A stretch of DNA of 64,000 nt from Nephrocerus scutellatus. Lineage: Eukaryota > Arthropoda > Insecta > Diptera > Pipunculidae. The stretch covers positions 81,843,267 to 81,907,266 of the forward strand of contig OX352761.1 of the NCBI GenBank assembly GCA_947095585.1, given 5' to 3'. The position numbers and the translations under genes are program-made. Shown here one piece after another: positions 48,731 to 61,700 of the stretch. The notes beneath the pieces were generated by a model. The model was not told the DNA's origin. It ran no database searches and saw only the letters and a list, made by a program, of their open reading frames with translations. Within the stretch, counting starts at the first letter, position 1. Each line of letters begins with the position of its first letter.

Positions 48731-49804
48731 AATATTTCTTCCTATGGAAATTCTGGAATATGATCATTATGGTCTGGAATTTCTGGAGCAAATCAATTTT
48801 TCAAGCGATTCGCATTAAATTCGGAATGTAGGACTAAGATGTGACTATAAGATTTCTTCCTATGGAAATTCTGGAATATGATCATTATGGTCTGGAATTT
48901 CTGGAGCAAATCAATTTTTCAAGCGATTCGCATGAAATTCGGAATGTAGGACTAAGATGTGACTATAAGATTTCTTCCTATGAAATTCTGGAATATGATC
49001 ATTATTGTCTCGAATTTCATGAAATTCGGAATGTAGGACTAAGATGTGACTATAAGAAATGGAAATTCTGGAATATGATCATTATGGTCTGGAATTTCTG
49101 GAGCAAATCAATTTTTCAAGCAATTCGCATGAAATTAGGAATGTAGGACTAAGATGTGACTATAAGATTTCTTCCTATGGAAATTCTGGAATATGATCAT
49201 TATTGTCTGGATATTCTGGAACATAGCAACTTCTCAAGCGATTCGCATGAAATTCGGAATGTAGGACTAAGATGTGACTATAAGATTTCTTCCTATGGAA
49301 ATTCTGGAATATGATCATTATTGTCTGGAATTTCTGGAACATAGCAACTTCTCAAGCGATTCGCATGAAATTCGGAATGTAGGACTAAGATGTGACTATA
49401 AGATTTCTTCCTATGGAAATTCTGGAATATGATCATTATTGTCTGGAATTTCTGGAATAAAGCAATTTCTCAAGCGATTCGCATGAAATTCGGAATGTAG
49501 GACTAAGATGTGACTATAAGATTTCTTCCTATGGAAATTCTGGAATATGATCATTGTGGTCTGGAATTTCTGGAGCAAATCAATTTTTCAAGCGATTCGC
49601 ATGAAATTCGGAATGTAGGATTAAGATGTGACTATAAGATTTCTTCCTATGGAAATTCTGGAATATGATCATTATGGTCTGGAATTTCTGGAGCAAATCA
49701 ATTTTTCAAGCGATTCGCATGAAATTCGGAATGTAGGACTTAGATGTGACTCTAAGATTTCTTCCTATGGAAATTCTGGAGTATGATCATTATTGTCTGG
49801 AATT
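48731..49804 (+). repeat. Monomers between segments S copy 2 and G copy 2
   Basis: Ordinary 118-bp monomers plus the 87- and 110-bp pair. It includes GGATATTCTGG (near 49,207), GGAATAAAGC and a GTAGGATTAAG copy. It has counterparts at 60.7-61.7 kb but no complete HOR period of its own in view. No gene is present. Confidence 0.75.
49015..49124 (+). repeat. 110-bp monomer (ACTATAAGAAATGG)
   Basis: Net 8-bp loss removing the TTTCTTCCT part, directly after the CTCG-type short monomer at 49012, which itself has an extra 1-bp loss (CCTATGAAATTC). Confidence 0.88.
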
Positions 49805-51266
49805 TCTGGAACAAAGCAATTTATCAAGCGATTCGCATGAAATTCGGAATGTAGGACTAAGATGTGACTATAATATTTCTTCCTATGGAAATTCTGGAAT
49901 ATGATCATAATGGTCTGGAATTTCTGGAGCAAATCAATTTTTCAAGCGATTCGCATTAAATTCGGAATGTAGGACTAAGATGTGACTATAAGATTTCTTC
50001 CTATGGAAATTCTGGAATATGATCATTATGGTCTGGAATTTCTGGAGCAAATCAATTTTTCAAGCGATTCGCATGAAATTCGGAATGTAGGACTAAGATG
50101 TGACTATAAGATTTCTTGCTATGGAAATTCTGGAATATGATCATTATGGTCTGGAATTACTTGAGCAAATCAATTTTTCCAGCGATTCGAATGAAATTCG
50201 GAATGTAGGACTAAGATGTGACTATAAGATTTCTTGCTATGGAAATTCTGGAATATGATCATTATGGTCTGGAATTTCAGGAGCAAATCAATTTTTCAAG
50301 CGATTCGCATGAAATTCGGAACGTAGGACTAAGATGTGACCATAAGATTTCTTCCTATGGAAATTCTGGAATATGATCATTATTGTCTGGAATTTCTGGA
50401 ACATAGCAACTTCTCAAGCGATTCGCATGAAATTCGGAATGTAGGACTAAGATGTGAAAAAAAGATTACTTCCTATGGAAATTCTGGAATACGATCATTA
50501 TTGTCTGGAATTTCTGGAACATAGAAACTTCTCAAGCGATTCGCATGAAATTCGGAATGTAGGACTAAGATGTGACTATAAGATTTCTTCCTATGGAAAT
50601 TCTGGAATATGATCATTATTGTCTCGAATTTCATGAAATTCGGAATGTAGGACTAAGATGTGACTATAAGATTTCTTCCTATGGAAATTCTGGAATATGA
50701 TCATTATGGTCTGGAATTTCTGGAGCAAATCAATTTTTCAAGCGATTCGCATGAAATTCGGAATGTAGGACTTAGATGTGACTATAATATTTCTTCCTAT
50801 GTAAATTCTGGAATATGATCATTATGGTCTGGAACTTCTGGAGCAAATCAATTTTTCAAGCGATTCGCATTAAATTTGGAATGTAGGACTAAGATGTGAC
50901 TATAAGATTTCTTCCTATGGAAATTCTGGAATATGATCATTATGGTCTGGAATTTCTGGAGCAAATCAATTTTTCAAGCGATTCGCATGAAATTCGGAAT
51001 GTAGGATTAAGATGTGACTATAAGATTTCTTCCTATGGAAATTCTGGAATATGATCATTATGGTCTGGAATTTCTGGAGCAAATCAATTTTTCAAGAGAA
51101 TCGCATGAAATTCGGAATGTAGGACTAAGATGTGAAAAAAAGATTACTTCCTATGGAAATTCTGGAATATGATCATTATTGTCTGGAATTTCTGGAACAT
51201 AGAAACTTCTCAAGCGATTCGCATGAAATTTGGAATGTAGGACTAAGATGTGACTATAAGATTTCT
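49805..51266 (+). repeat. Segment G copy 2
   Basis: The left 0.95 kb matches segment G copy 1; the part from about 50,211 to 51,266 matches 52,745-53,800 at +2,534. Private changes include GATCATAATGG (near 49,905) and GGAGTATGATC (near 49,777, just outside the segment). Confidence 0.82.
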
Positions 51267-52131
51267 TCCTATGGAAATTCTGGAATATGATCATTATTGT
51301 CTCGAATTTCATGAAATTCGGAATGTAGGACTAAGATGTGACTATAAGATTTCTTGCTATGGAAATTCTGGAATATGATCATTATGGTCTGGAATTACTT
51401 GAGCAAATCAATTTTTCCAGCGATTCGCATGAAATTCGGAATGTAGGACTAAGATGTGACTATAAGATTTCTTCCTATGGTAATTCTGGAATATGATCAT
51501 TATTGTCTGGAATTTCTGGAACATAGCAACTTCTCAAGCGATTTGCATGAAATTCGGAATGTAGGACTAAGATGTGACTATAAGATTTCTTCCTATGGAA
51601 ATTCTGGAATATGATCATTATGGTCTGGAATTTCTGGAGCAAATCAATTTTTCAAGCGATTCGCATGAAATTCGGAATGTAGGACTTAGATGTGACTCTA
51701 AGATTTCTTCCTATGGAAATTCTGGAATATGATCATTATGGTCTGGAATTTCTGGAGCAAATCAATTTTTCAAGCGAATCGCATGAAATTCGGAATGTAG
51801 GACTAAGATGTGACTATAAGATTTCTTCCTATGGAAAATCTGGAATATGATCATTATGGTCTGAAATTTGTGGTCAAATAAATTTTTCAAGCGATTCGCA
51901 TTAAATTCGGAATGTAGGATTAAGATGTGACTATTAGATTTCTTCCTATGGAAATTCTGGAATATGATCATTATGGTCTGGAATTTCTGGAGCAAATCAA
52001 TTTTTCAAGCGAATCGCATGAAATTCGGAATGTAGGACTAAGATGTGAAAAAAAGATTACTTCCTATGTAAATTCTGGAATATGATCATTATTGTCTGGA
52101 ATTTCTGGAACATAGAAACTTCTCAAGCGAT
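51267..52131 (+). repeat. Mosaic monomers between G copy 2 and the 1,621-bp HOR
   Basis: 118-bp monomers with one CTCG-type short monomer (51304), the TTACTTGAGC marker and CTGAAATTTGTGG near 51,862, followed by GTCAAATAAATT with a 1-bp loss. The pattern mixes markers of D and H. No gene is present. Confidence 0.7.
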
Positions 52132-53752
52132 TCGCATGAAATTCGGAATGTAGGACTAAGATGTGACTATAAGATTTCTTCCTATGGAAATTCTGGAATA
52201 TGATCATTATGGTCTGGAATTTCTGGAGCAAATCAATTTTTCAAGCGATTCGCATGAAATTCGGAATGTAGGACTTAGATGTAACTATAAGATTTCTTCC
52301 TATGGAAATTCTGGAATATGATCATTATTGTCTGGAATTTCAGGAACAAAGCATTTATCAAGCGATTCGCATGAAATTCGAAATGTAGGACTAAGATGTG
52401 ACTATAATATTTCTTCCTATGGAAATTCTGGAATATGATCATTATGGTCTGGAATTTCTGGAGCAAATCAATTTTTCAAGCGATTCGCATTAAATTCGGA
52501 ATGTAGGACTAAGATGTGACAATAAGATTTCTTCCTATGGAAATTCTGGAATATGATCATTATGGTCTGGAATTTCTGGAGCAAATCAATTTTTCAAGCG
52601 ATTCGCATGAAATTCGGAATGTAGGATTAAGATGTGACTATAAGATTTCTTCCTATGGAAATTCTGGAATATGATCATTATGGTCTGGAATTTCTGGAGC
52701 AAATCAATTTTTCAAGCGAATCGCATGAAATTCGGAATGTAGGACTAAGATGTGACTATAAGATTTCTTGCTATGGAAATTCTGGAATATGATCATTATG
52801 GTCTGGAATTTCAGGAGCAAATCAATTTTTCAAGCGATTCGCATGAAATTCGGAACGTAGGACTAAGATGTGACCATAAGATTTCTTCCTATGGAAATTC
52901 TGGAATATGATCATTATTGTCTGGAATTTCTGGAACATAGCAACTTCTCAAGCGATTCGCATGAAATTCGGAATGTAGGACTAAGATGTGAAAAAAAGAT
53001 TACTTCCTATGGAAATTCTGGAATACGATCATTATTGTCTGGAATTTCTGGAACATAGAAACTTCTCAAGCGATTCGCATGAAATTCGGAATGTAGGACT
53101 AAGATGTGACTATAAGATTTCTTCCTATGGAAATTCTGGAATATGATCATTATTGTCTCGAATTTCATGAAATTCGGAATGTAGGACTAAGATGTGACTA
53201 TAAGATTTCTTCCTATGGAAATTCTGGAATATGATCATTATGGTCTGGAATTTCTGGAGCAAATCAATTTTTCAAGCGATTCGCATGAAATTCGGAATGT
53301 AGGACTTAGATGTGACTATAATATTTCTTCCTATGTAAATTCTGGAATATGATCATTATGGTCTGGAACTTCTGGAGCAAATCAATTTTTCAAGCGATTC
53401 GCATTAAATTTGGAATGTAGGACTAAGATGTGACTATAAGATTTCTTCCTATGGAAATTCTGGAATATGATCATTATGGTCTGGAATTTCTGGAGCAAAT
53501 CAATTTTTCAAGCGATTCGCATGAAATTCGGAATGTAGGATTAAGATGTGACTATAAGATTTCTTCCTATGGAAATTCTGGAATATGATCATTATGGTCT
53601 GGAATTTCTGGAGCAAATCAATTTTTCAAGAGAATCGCATGAAATTCGGAATGTAGGACTAAGATGTGAAAAAAAGATTACTTCCTATGGAAATTCTGGA
53701 ATATGATCATTATTGTCTGGAATTTCTGGAACATAGAAACTTCTCAAGCGAT
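52132..53752 (+). repeat. 1,621-bp HOR, copy 1
   Basis: Length equals 12x118 + 117 + 88. The GTAACTATAAG monomer and the 117-bp monomer (AAAGCATTTATC) recur at +1,621 (52,283/53,904). The second copy, 53753 to about 54370, is partial and diverges where the A-tract monomer with TTCCAATGG begins. Confidence 0.85.
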
Positions 53753-53800
53753 TCGCATGAAATTCGGAATGTAGGACTAAGATGTGACTATAAGATTTCT
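52745..53800 (+). repeat. Segment G copy 3
   Basis: Repeats 50,211-51,266 at +2,534, with the same GTGACCATAAG, GAATACGATC, GGAACTTCTGG and CAAGAGAATCGC markers. The short junction at 53160 corresponds to 50626. Confidence 0.85.
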
Positions 53801-56800
53801 TCCTATGGAAATTCTGGAATATGATCATTATGGTCTGGAATTTCTGGAGCAAATCAATTTTTCAAGCGATTCGCATGAAATTCGGAATGTAGGACTTAGA
53901 TGTAACTATAAGATTTCTTCCTATGGAAATTCTGGAATATGATCATTATTGTCTGGAATTTCAGGAACAAAGCATTTATCAAGCGATTCGCATGAAATTC
54001 GAAATGTAGGACTAAGATGTGACTATAATATTTCTTCCTATGGAAATTCTGGAATATGATCATTATGGTCTGGAATTTCTGGAGCAAATCAATTTTTCAA
54101 GCGATTCGCATTAAATTCGGAATGTAGGACTAAGATGTGACAATAAGATTTCTTCCTATGGAAATTCTGGAATATGATCATTATGGTCTGGAATTTCTGG
54201 AGCAAATCAATTTTTCAAGCGATTCGCATGAAATTCGGAATGTAGGATTAAGATGTGACTATAAGATTTCTTCCTATGGAAATTCTGGAATATGATCATT
54301 ATGGTCTGGAATTTCTGGAGCAAATCAATTTTTCAAGCGAATCGCATGAAATTCGGAATGTAGGACTAAGATGTGAAAAAAAGATTACTTCCAATGGAAA
54401 TTCTGGAATATGATCATTATTGTCTGGAATTTCTGGAACATAGAAACTTCTCAAGCGATTCGCATGAAATTCGAAATGTAGGACTAAGATGTGACTATAA
54501 GATTTCTTCCTATGGAAATTCTGGAATATGATCATTATGGTCTGGAATTTCTGGAGCAAATCAATTTTTCAAGCGATTCGCTTGAAATTCGGAATGTAGG
54601 ACTAAGATGTGACTATAAGATTTCTTTCTATGGAAATTCTGGAATATGATCATTATTGTCTGGAATTTCATGATATTCGGAATGTAGGACTAAGATGTGA
54701 CTATAAGATTTCTTGCTATGGAAATTCTGGAATATGATCATTATGGTCTGGAATTTCTGGAGCAAATCAATTTTTCCAGCGAATCGCATGAAATTCGGAA
54801 TGTAGGACTAAGATGTGACTATAAGATTTCTTCCTATGGAAATTCTGGAATATGATCATTATTGTCTGGAATTTCTGGAACATAGCCACTTCTCAAGCGA
54901 TTCGCATGAATTTCGGAATGTAGGACTAAGATGTGACTATAAGATTTCTTCCTATGGAAAATCTGGAATATGATCATTATGGTCTGAAATTTGTGGAGCA
55001 AATCAATTTTTCAAGCGATTCGCATTAAATTCGGAATGTAGGACTAAGATGTGACTATAAGATTTCTTCCTATGGAAATTCTGGAATATGATCATTATTG
55101 TCTGGAATTTCTGGAGCAAATAAATTTTTCAAGCGATTCGCATGAAATTCGGAATGTAGGATTAAGATGTGACTATTAGATTTCTTCCTATGGAAATTCT
55201 GGAATATGATCATTATGGTCTGGAATTTCTGGAGCAAATCAATTTTTCAAGCGAATCGCATGAAATTCGGAATGTAGGACTAAGATGTGAAAAAAAGATT
55301 ACTTCCTATGTAAGTTCTGGAATATGATCATTATTGTCTGGAATTTCTGGAACATAGAAACTTCTCAAGCGATTCGCATGAAATTCGGAATGTAGGACTA
55401 AGATGTGACTATAAGATTTCTTCCTATGGAAATTCTGGAATATGATCATTATGGTCTGGAATTTCTGGAGCAAATCAATTTTTCAAGCGATTCGCATGAA
55501 ATTCGGAATGTAGGACTTAGATGTAACTATAAGATTTCTTCCTATGGAAATTCTGGAATATGATCATTATTGTCTGGAATTTCAGGAACAAAGCAATTTA
55601 TCAAGCGATTCGCATGAAATTCGAAATGTAGGACTAAGATGTGACTATAATATTTCTTCCTATGGAAATTCTGGAATATGATCATTATGGTCTGGAATTT
55701 CTGGAGCAAATCAATTTTTCAAGCGATTCGCTTTAAATTCGGAATGTAGGACTAAGATGTGACAATAAGATTTCTTCCTATGGAAATTCTGGAATATGGT
55801 CATTATGGTCTGGAATTTCTGGAGCAAATCAATTTTTCAAGCGATTCGCTTTAAATTCGGAATGTAGGACTAAGATGTGACAATAAGATTTCTTCCTATG
55901 GAAATTCTGGAATATGATCATTATGGTCTGGAATTTCTTGAGCAAATCAATTTTTCCAGCGATTCGCATGAAATTCGGAATGTAGGACTAAGATGTTACT
56001 ATAAGATTTCTTCCTATGGAAATTCTGGAATATGATCATTATGGTCTGGAATTTCTGGAGCAAATCAATTTTTCAAGCGATTCGCATTAAATTCGGAATG
56101 TAGGACTAAGATGTGACTATAAGATTTCTTCCTATGGAAATTCTGGAATATGATCATTATGGTCTGGAATTTCTGGAGCAAATCAATTTTTCAAGCGATT
56201 CGCATGAAATTCGGAATGAAGGACTAAGATGTGACTATAAGATTTCTTGCTATGGAAATTCTGGAATATGATCATTATGGTCTGGAATTTCTTGAGCAAA
56301 TCAATTTTTCCAGCGATTCGCATGAAATTCGGAATGTAGGACTAAGATGTTACTATAAGATTTCTTCCTATGGAAATTCTGGAAAACTTCTCAAGCGATT
56401 CGCATGAAATTCGGAATGTAGGACTAAGATGTGACTATAATATTTCTTCCTATGGAAATTCTGGAATATGATCATTATGGTCTGGAATTTCTGGAGCAAA
56501 TCAATTTTTCAAGCGATTCGCATTAAATTCGGAATGTAGGACTAAGATGTGACAATAAGATTTCTTCCTATGGAAATTCTGGAATATGATCATTATGGTC
56601 TGGAATTTCTGGAGCAAATCAATTTTTCAAGCGATTCGCATGAAATTCGAAATGTAGGACTAAGATGTGACTCTAAGATTTCTTTCTATGGAAATTCTGG
56701 AATATGATCATTATTGTCTGGAATTTCATGAAATTCGGAATGTAGGACTAAGATGTGAAAAAAAGATTACTTCCTATGGAAATTCTGGAATATGATCATT

Positions 56801-57637
56801 ATTGTCTGGAATTTCTGGAACTTAGAAACTTCTCAAGCGATTCGCATGAAATTCGGAATGTAGGACTAAGATGTGACTATAAGATTTCTTCCTATGGAAA
56901 TTCTGGAATATGATCATTATGGTCTGGAATTTCTGGAGCAAATCAATTTTTCAAGCGATTCGCATGAAATTCGGAATGTAGGACTAAGATGTGACTATAA
57001 GATTTCTTCCTATGGAAATTCTGGAATATGATCATTATTGTCTGGAATTTCATGATATTCGGAATGTAGGACTAAGATGTGACTATAAGATTTCTTGCTA
57101 TGGAAATTCTGGAATATGATCATTATGGTCTGGAATTTCTGGAGCAAATCAATTTTTCCAGCGATTCGCATGAAATTCGGAATGTAGGACTAAGATGTGA
57201 CTATAAGATTTCTTCCTATGGAAATTCTGGAATATGATAATTATGGTCTGGAATTTCTGGAGCAAATCAATTTTTCAAGCGATTCGCATGAAATTCGGAA
57301 TGTAGGACTAAGATGTGACTATAAGATTTCTTCCTATGAAAATTCTGGAATATGATCATTATGGTCTGGAATTTCTGGAGCAAATCAATTTTTCAAGCGA
57401 TTCGCATGAAATTCGGAATGTAGGACTAAGATGTGACTATAAGATTTCTTCCTATGGAAATTCTGGAATATGATCATTATGGTCTGGAATTTCTGGAGCA
57501 AATCAATTTTTCAAGCGAATCGCATGAAATTCGGAATGTAGGACTAAGATGTGAAAAAAAGATTACTTCCTATGTAAATTCTGGAATATGATCATTATAG
57601 TCTGGAATTTCTGGAACATAGAAACTTCTCAAGCGAT
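53753..57637 (+). repeat. HOR H copy 1 (about 3,886 bp)
   Basis: Matches 57,638 onward at 3,886 (3,885 before a 1-bp indel). Length equals 30x118 + 3x88 + 82. Markers: GATATTCGG after short monomers, CATAGCCACTT, GGAAAATCTGG with CTGAAATTTGTGG, CTATTAGATTTC and GTAACTATAAG. In the right part (about 55.9-56.7 kb) the offset is 3,650, because copy 1 has two extra monomers (236 bp). Confidence 0.85.
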
Positions 57638-60373
57638 TCGCATGAAATTCGGAATGTAGGACTAAGATGTGACTATAAGATTTCTTCCTATGGAAATTCT
57701 GGAATATGATCATTATGGTCTGGAATTTCTGGAGCAAATCAATTTTTCAAGCGATTCGCATGAAATTCGGAATGTAGGACTTAGATGTAACTATAAGATT
57801 TCTTCCTATGGAAATTCTGGAATATGATCATTATTGTCTGGAATTTCAGGAACAAAGCAATTTATCAAGCGATTCGCATGAAATTCGAAATGTAGGACTA
57901 AGATGTGACTATAATATTTCTTCCTATGGAAATTCTGGAATATGATCATTATGGTCTGGAATTTCTGGAGCAAATCAATTTTTCAAGCGATTCGCATTAA
58001 ATTCGGAATGTAGGACTAAGATGTGACAATAAGATTTCTTCCTATGGAAATTCTGGAATATGATCATTATGGTCTGGAATTTCTGGAGCAAATCAATTTT
58101 TCAAGCGATTCGCATGAAATTCGGAATGTAGGATTAAGATGTGACTATAAGATTTCTTCCTATGGAAATTCTGGAATATGATCATTATGGTCTGGAATTT
58201 CTGGAGCAAATCAATTTTTCAAGCGAATCGCATGAAATTCGGAATGTAGGACTAAGATGTGAAAAAAAGATTACTTCCAATGGAAATTCTGGAATATGAT
58301 CATTATTGTCTGGAATTTCTGGAACATAGAAACTTCTCAAGCGATTCGCATGAAATTCGAAATGTAGGACTAAGATGTGACTATAAGATTTCTTCCTATG
58401 GAAATTCTGGAATATGATCATTATGGTCTGGAATTTCTGGAGCAAATCAATTTTTCAAGCGATTCGCTTGAAATTCGGAATGTAGGACTAAGATGTGACT
58501 ATAAGATTTCTTCCTATGGAAATTCTGGAATATGATCATTATTGTCTGGAATTTCATGATATTCGGAATGTAGGACTAAGATGTGACTATAAGATTTCTT
58601 GCTATGGAAATTCTGGAATATGATCATTATGGTCTGGAATTTCTGGAGCAAATCAATTTTTCCAGCGATTCGCATGAAATTCGGAATGTAGGACTAAGAT
58701 GTGACTATAAGATTTCTTCCTATGGAAATTCTGGAATATGATCATTATTGTCTGGAATTTCTGGAACATAGCCACTTCTCAAGCGATTCGCATGAAATTC
58801 GGAATGTAGGACTAAGATGTGACTATAAGATTTCTTCCTATGGAAAATCTGGAATATGATCATTATGGTCTGAAATTTGTGGAGCAAATCAATTTTTCAA
58901 GCGATTCGCATTAAATTCGGAATGTAGGACTAAGATGTGACTATAAGATTTCTTCCTATGGAAATTCTGGAATATGATCATTATTGTCTGGAATTTCTGG
59001 AGCAAATAAATTTTTCAAGCGATTCGCATGAAATTCGGAATGTAGGATTAAGATGTGACTATTAGATTTCTTCCTATGGAAATTCTGGAATATGATCATT
59101 ATGGTCTGGAATTTCTGGAGCAAATCAATTTTTCAAGCGAATCGCATGAAATTCGGAATGTAGGACTAAGATGTGAAAAAAAGATTACTTCCTATGTAAA
59201 TTCTGGAATATGATCATTATTGTCTGGAATTTCTGGAACATAGAAACTTCTCAAGCGATTCGCATGAAATTCGGAATGTAGGACTAAGATGTGACTATAA
59301 GATTTCTTCCTATGGAAATTCTGGAATATGATCATTATGGTCTGGAATTTCTGGAGCAAATCAATTTTTCAAGCGATTCGCATGAAATTCGGAATGTAGG
59401 ACTTAGATGTAACTATAAGATTTCTTCCTATGGAAATTCTGGAATATGATCATTATTGTCTGGAATTTCAGGAACAAAGCAATTTATCAAGCATTTCGCA
59501 TGAAATTCGAAATGTAGGACTAAGATGTGACTATAATATTTCTTCCTATGGAAATTCTGGAATATGATCATTATGGTCTGGAATTTCTGGAGCAAATCAA
59601 TTTTTCAAGCGATTCGCATTAAATTCGGAATGTAGGACTAAGATGTGACAATAAGATTTCTTCCTATGGAAATTCTGGAATATGATCATTATGGTCTGGA
59701 ATTTCTGGAGCAAATCAATTTTTCAAGCGATTCGCATTAAATTCGGAATGTAGGACTAAGATGTGACTATAAGATTTCTTCCTATGGAAATTCTGGAATA
59801 TGATCATTATGGTCTGGAATTTCTGGAGCAAATCAATTTTTCAAGCGATTCGCATGAAATTCGGAATGAAGGACTAAGATGTGACTATAAGATTTCTTGC
59901 TATGGAAATTCTGGAATATGATCATTATGGTCTGGAATTTCTTGAGCAAATCAATTTTTCCAGCGATTCGCATGAAATTCGGAATGTAGGACTAAGATGT
60001 TACTATAAGATTTCTTCCTATGGAAATTCTGGAAAACTTCTCAAGCGATTCGCATGAAATTCGGAATGTAGGACTAAGATGTGACTATAATATTTCTTCC
60101 TATGGAAATTCTGGAATATGATCATTATGGTCTGGAATTTCTGGAGCAAATCAATTTTTCAAGCGATTCGCATTAAATTCGGAATGTAGGACTAAGATGT
60201 GACAATAAGATTTCTTCCTATGGAAATTCTGGAATATGATCATTATGGTCTGGAATTTCTGGAGCAAATCAATTTTTCAAGCGATTCGCATGAAATTCGA
60301 AATGTAGGACTAAGATGTGACTCTAAGATTTCTTGCTATGGAAATTCTGGAATATGATCATTATTGTCTGGAA
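57638..60373 (+). repeat. HOR H copy 2
   Basis: Second copy up to the short monomer at 60371. The 82-bp monomer at 59968 corresponds to 56318 (+3,650). Its right end, from about 59,870, also matches large segment S copy 2, so H and S overlap here. Confidence 0.82.
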
Positions 60374-60486
60374 TTTCATGAAATTCGGAATGTAGGACTA
60401 AGATGTGACTATAAGATTTCTTGCTATGGAAATTCTGGAATATGATCATTATTCAATTTTTGGAGCAAATTAATTTTTCAAGCGAT
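60374..60486 (+). repeat. 113-bp monomer with scrambled middle
   Basis: GATCATTATTCAATTTTTGG replaces the usual GTCTGGAATTTCTGG part, a net 5-bp loss with two substitutions, and GCAAATTAATTTTTC follows. It is unique in the window. Confidence 0.88.
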
Positions 60487-61045
60487 TCGCATGAAATTAG
60501 GAATGTAGGACTAAGATGTGACTATAAGATTTCTTCCTATGGAAATTCTGGAATATGATCATTATTGTCTGGAATTTCTGGAACAAAGCAATTTCTCAAG
60601 CGATTCGCATGAAATTCGGAATGAAGGACTAAGATGTGACTATAATATTTCTTCCTATGGAAATTCTGGAATATGATCATTATGGTCAGGAATTTCTGGA
60701 GCAAATCAATTTTTCAAGCGATTCGCATTAAATTCGGAATGAAGGACTAAGATGTGACTATAAGATTTCTTCCTATGGAAATTCTGGAATATGATCATTA
60801 TGGTCTGGAATTTCTGGAGCAAATCAATTTTTCAAGCGATTCGCATGAAATTCGGAATGTAGGACTAAGATGTGACTATAAGATTTTTTCCTATGGAAAT
60901 TCTGGAATATGATCATTATTGTCTGGAATTTCTGGAACATAGCAACTTCTCAAGCGATTCGCATGAAATTCGAAATGTAGGACTAAGATGTGACTCTAAG
61001 ATTTCTTCCTATGAAATTCTGGAATATGATCATTATTGTCTCGAA

Positions 61046-61155
61046 TTTCATGAAATTCGGAATGTAGGACTAAGATGGACTTTCTTGCTATGGAAATTCT
61101 GGAATATGATCATTATGGTCTGGAATTTCTGGAGCAAATCAATTTTTCCAGCGAT
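61046..61155 (+). repeat. 110-bp monomer (AAGATGGACTTTCTTGC)
   Basis: Net 8-bp loss in the region between AAGATG and TTCTTGC, directly after the CTCG-type short monomer at 61043. The corresponding monomer 12 kb earlier (49015-49124) is also 110 bp but has lost a different 8 bp (GACTATAAGAAATGG). Confidence 0.88.
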
Positions 61156-61700
61156 TCGCATGAAATTCGGAATGTAGGACTAAGATGTGACTATAAGATT
61201 TCTTCCTATGGAAATTCTGGAATATGATCATTATTGTCTGGAATTTCTGGAACATAGCAACTTCTCAAGCGATCCGCATGAAATTCGGAATGTAGGACTA
61301 AGATGTGACTATAAGATTTCTTCCTATGGAAATTCTGGAATATGATCATTATTGTCTGGAATTTCTGGAATAAAGCAATTTCTCAAGCGATTCGCATGAA
61401 ATTCGGAATGTAGGACTAAGATTTGACTATAAGATTTCTTCCTATGGAAATTCTGAAATATGATCGTTATGGTCTGGAATTTCTGGAGCAAATCAATTTT
61501 TCAAGCGATTCGCATGAAATTCGGAATGTAGGTTTAAGATGTGACTATAAGATTTCTTCCTATGGAAATTCTGGAATATGATCATTATGGTCTGGAATTT
61601 CTGGAGCAAATCAATTTTTCAAGCGATTCGCATGAAATTCGGAATGTAGGACTATGATGTGACTATAAGATTTCTTCCTATGGAAATTCTGGAATATGAT

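Larger units (their letters stand above)
59870..61700 (+). repeat. Segment S-related stretch, third copy (diverged)
   Basis: Matches 47,950-49,700 at 11,918 (GTTACT 48,081/59,999; GACTCT 48,401/60,319; short junction 48453/60371), then at 11,913, 12,031 and 11,913 again as monomers of 113 and 118 bp come and go. Shared order includes the CTCG-type short monomer (49012/61043) and GGAATAAAGC (49,454/61,367). Confidence 0.75.

Noticed and set aside
48841..49146. 101-codon open frame on the + strand, with a similar one at 60,872-61,177
   Set aside because: It is the satellite read from a GTG, kept open because an 87-bp and a 110-bp monomer happen to shift the frame. A regular 118-bp monomer shifts frame by 1 each copy and soon meets a stop. 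There is no ribosome-binding or promoter context, and the same peptide recurs wherever monomers recur.
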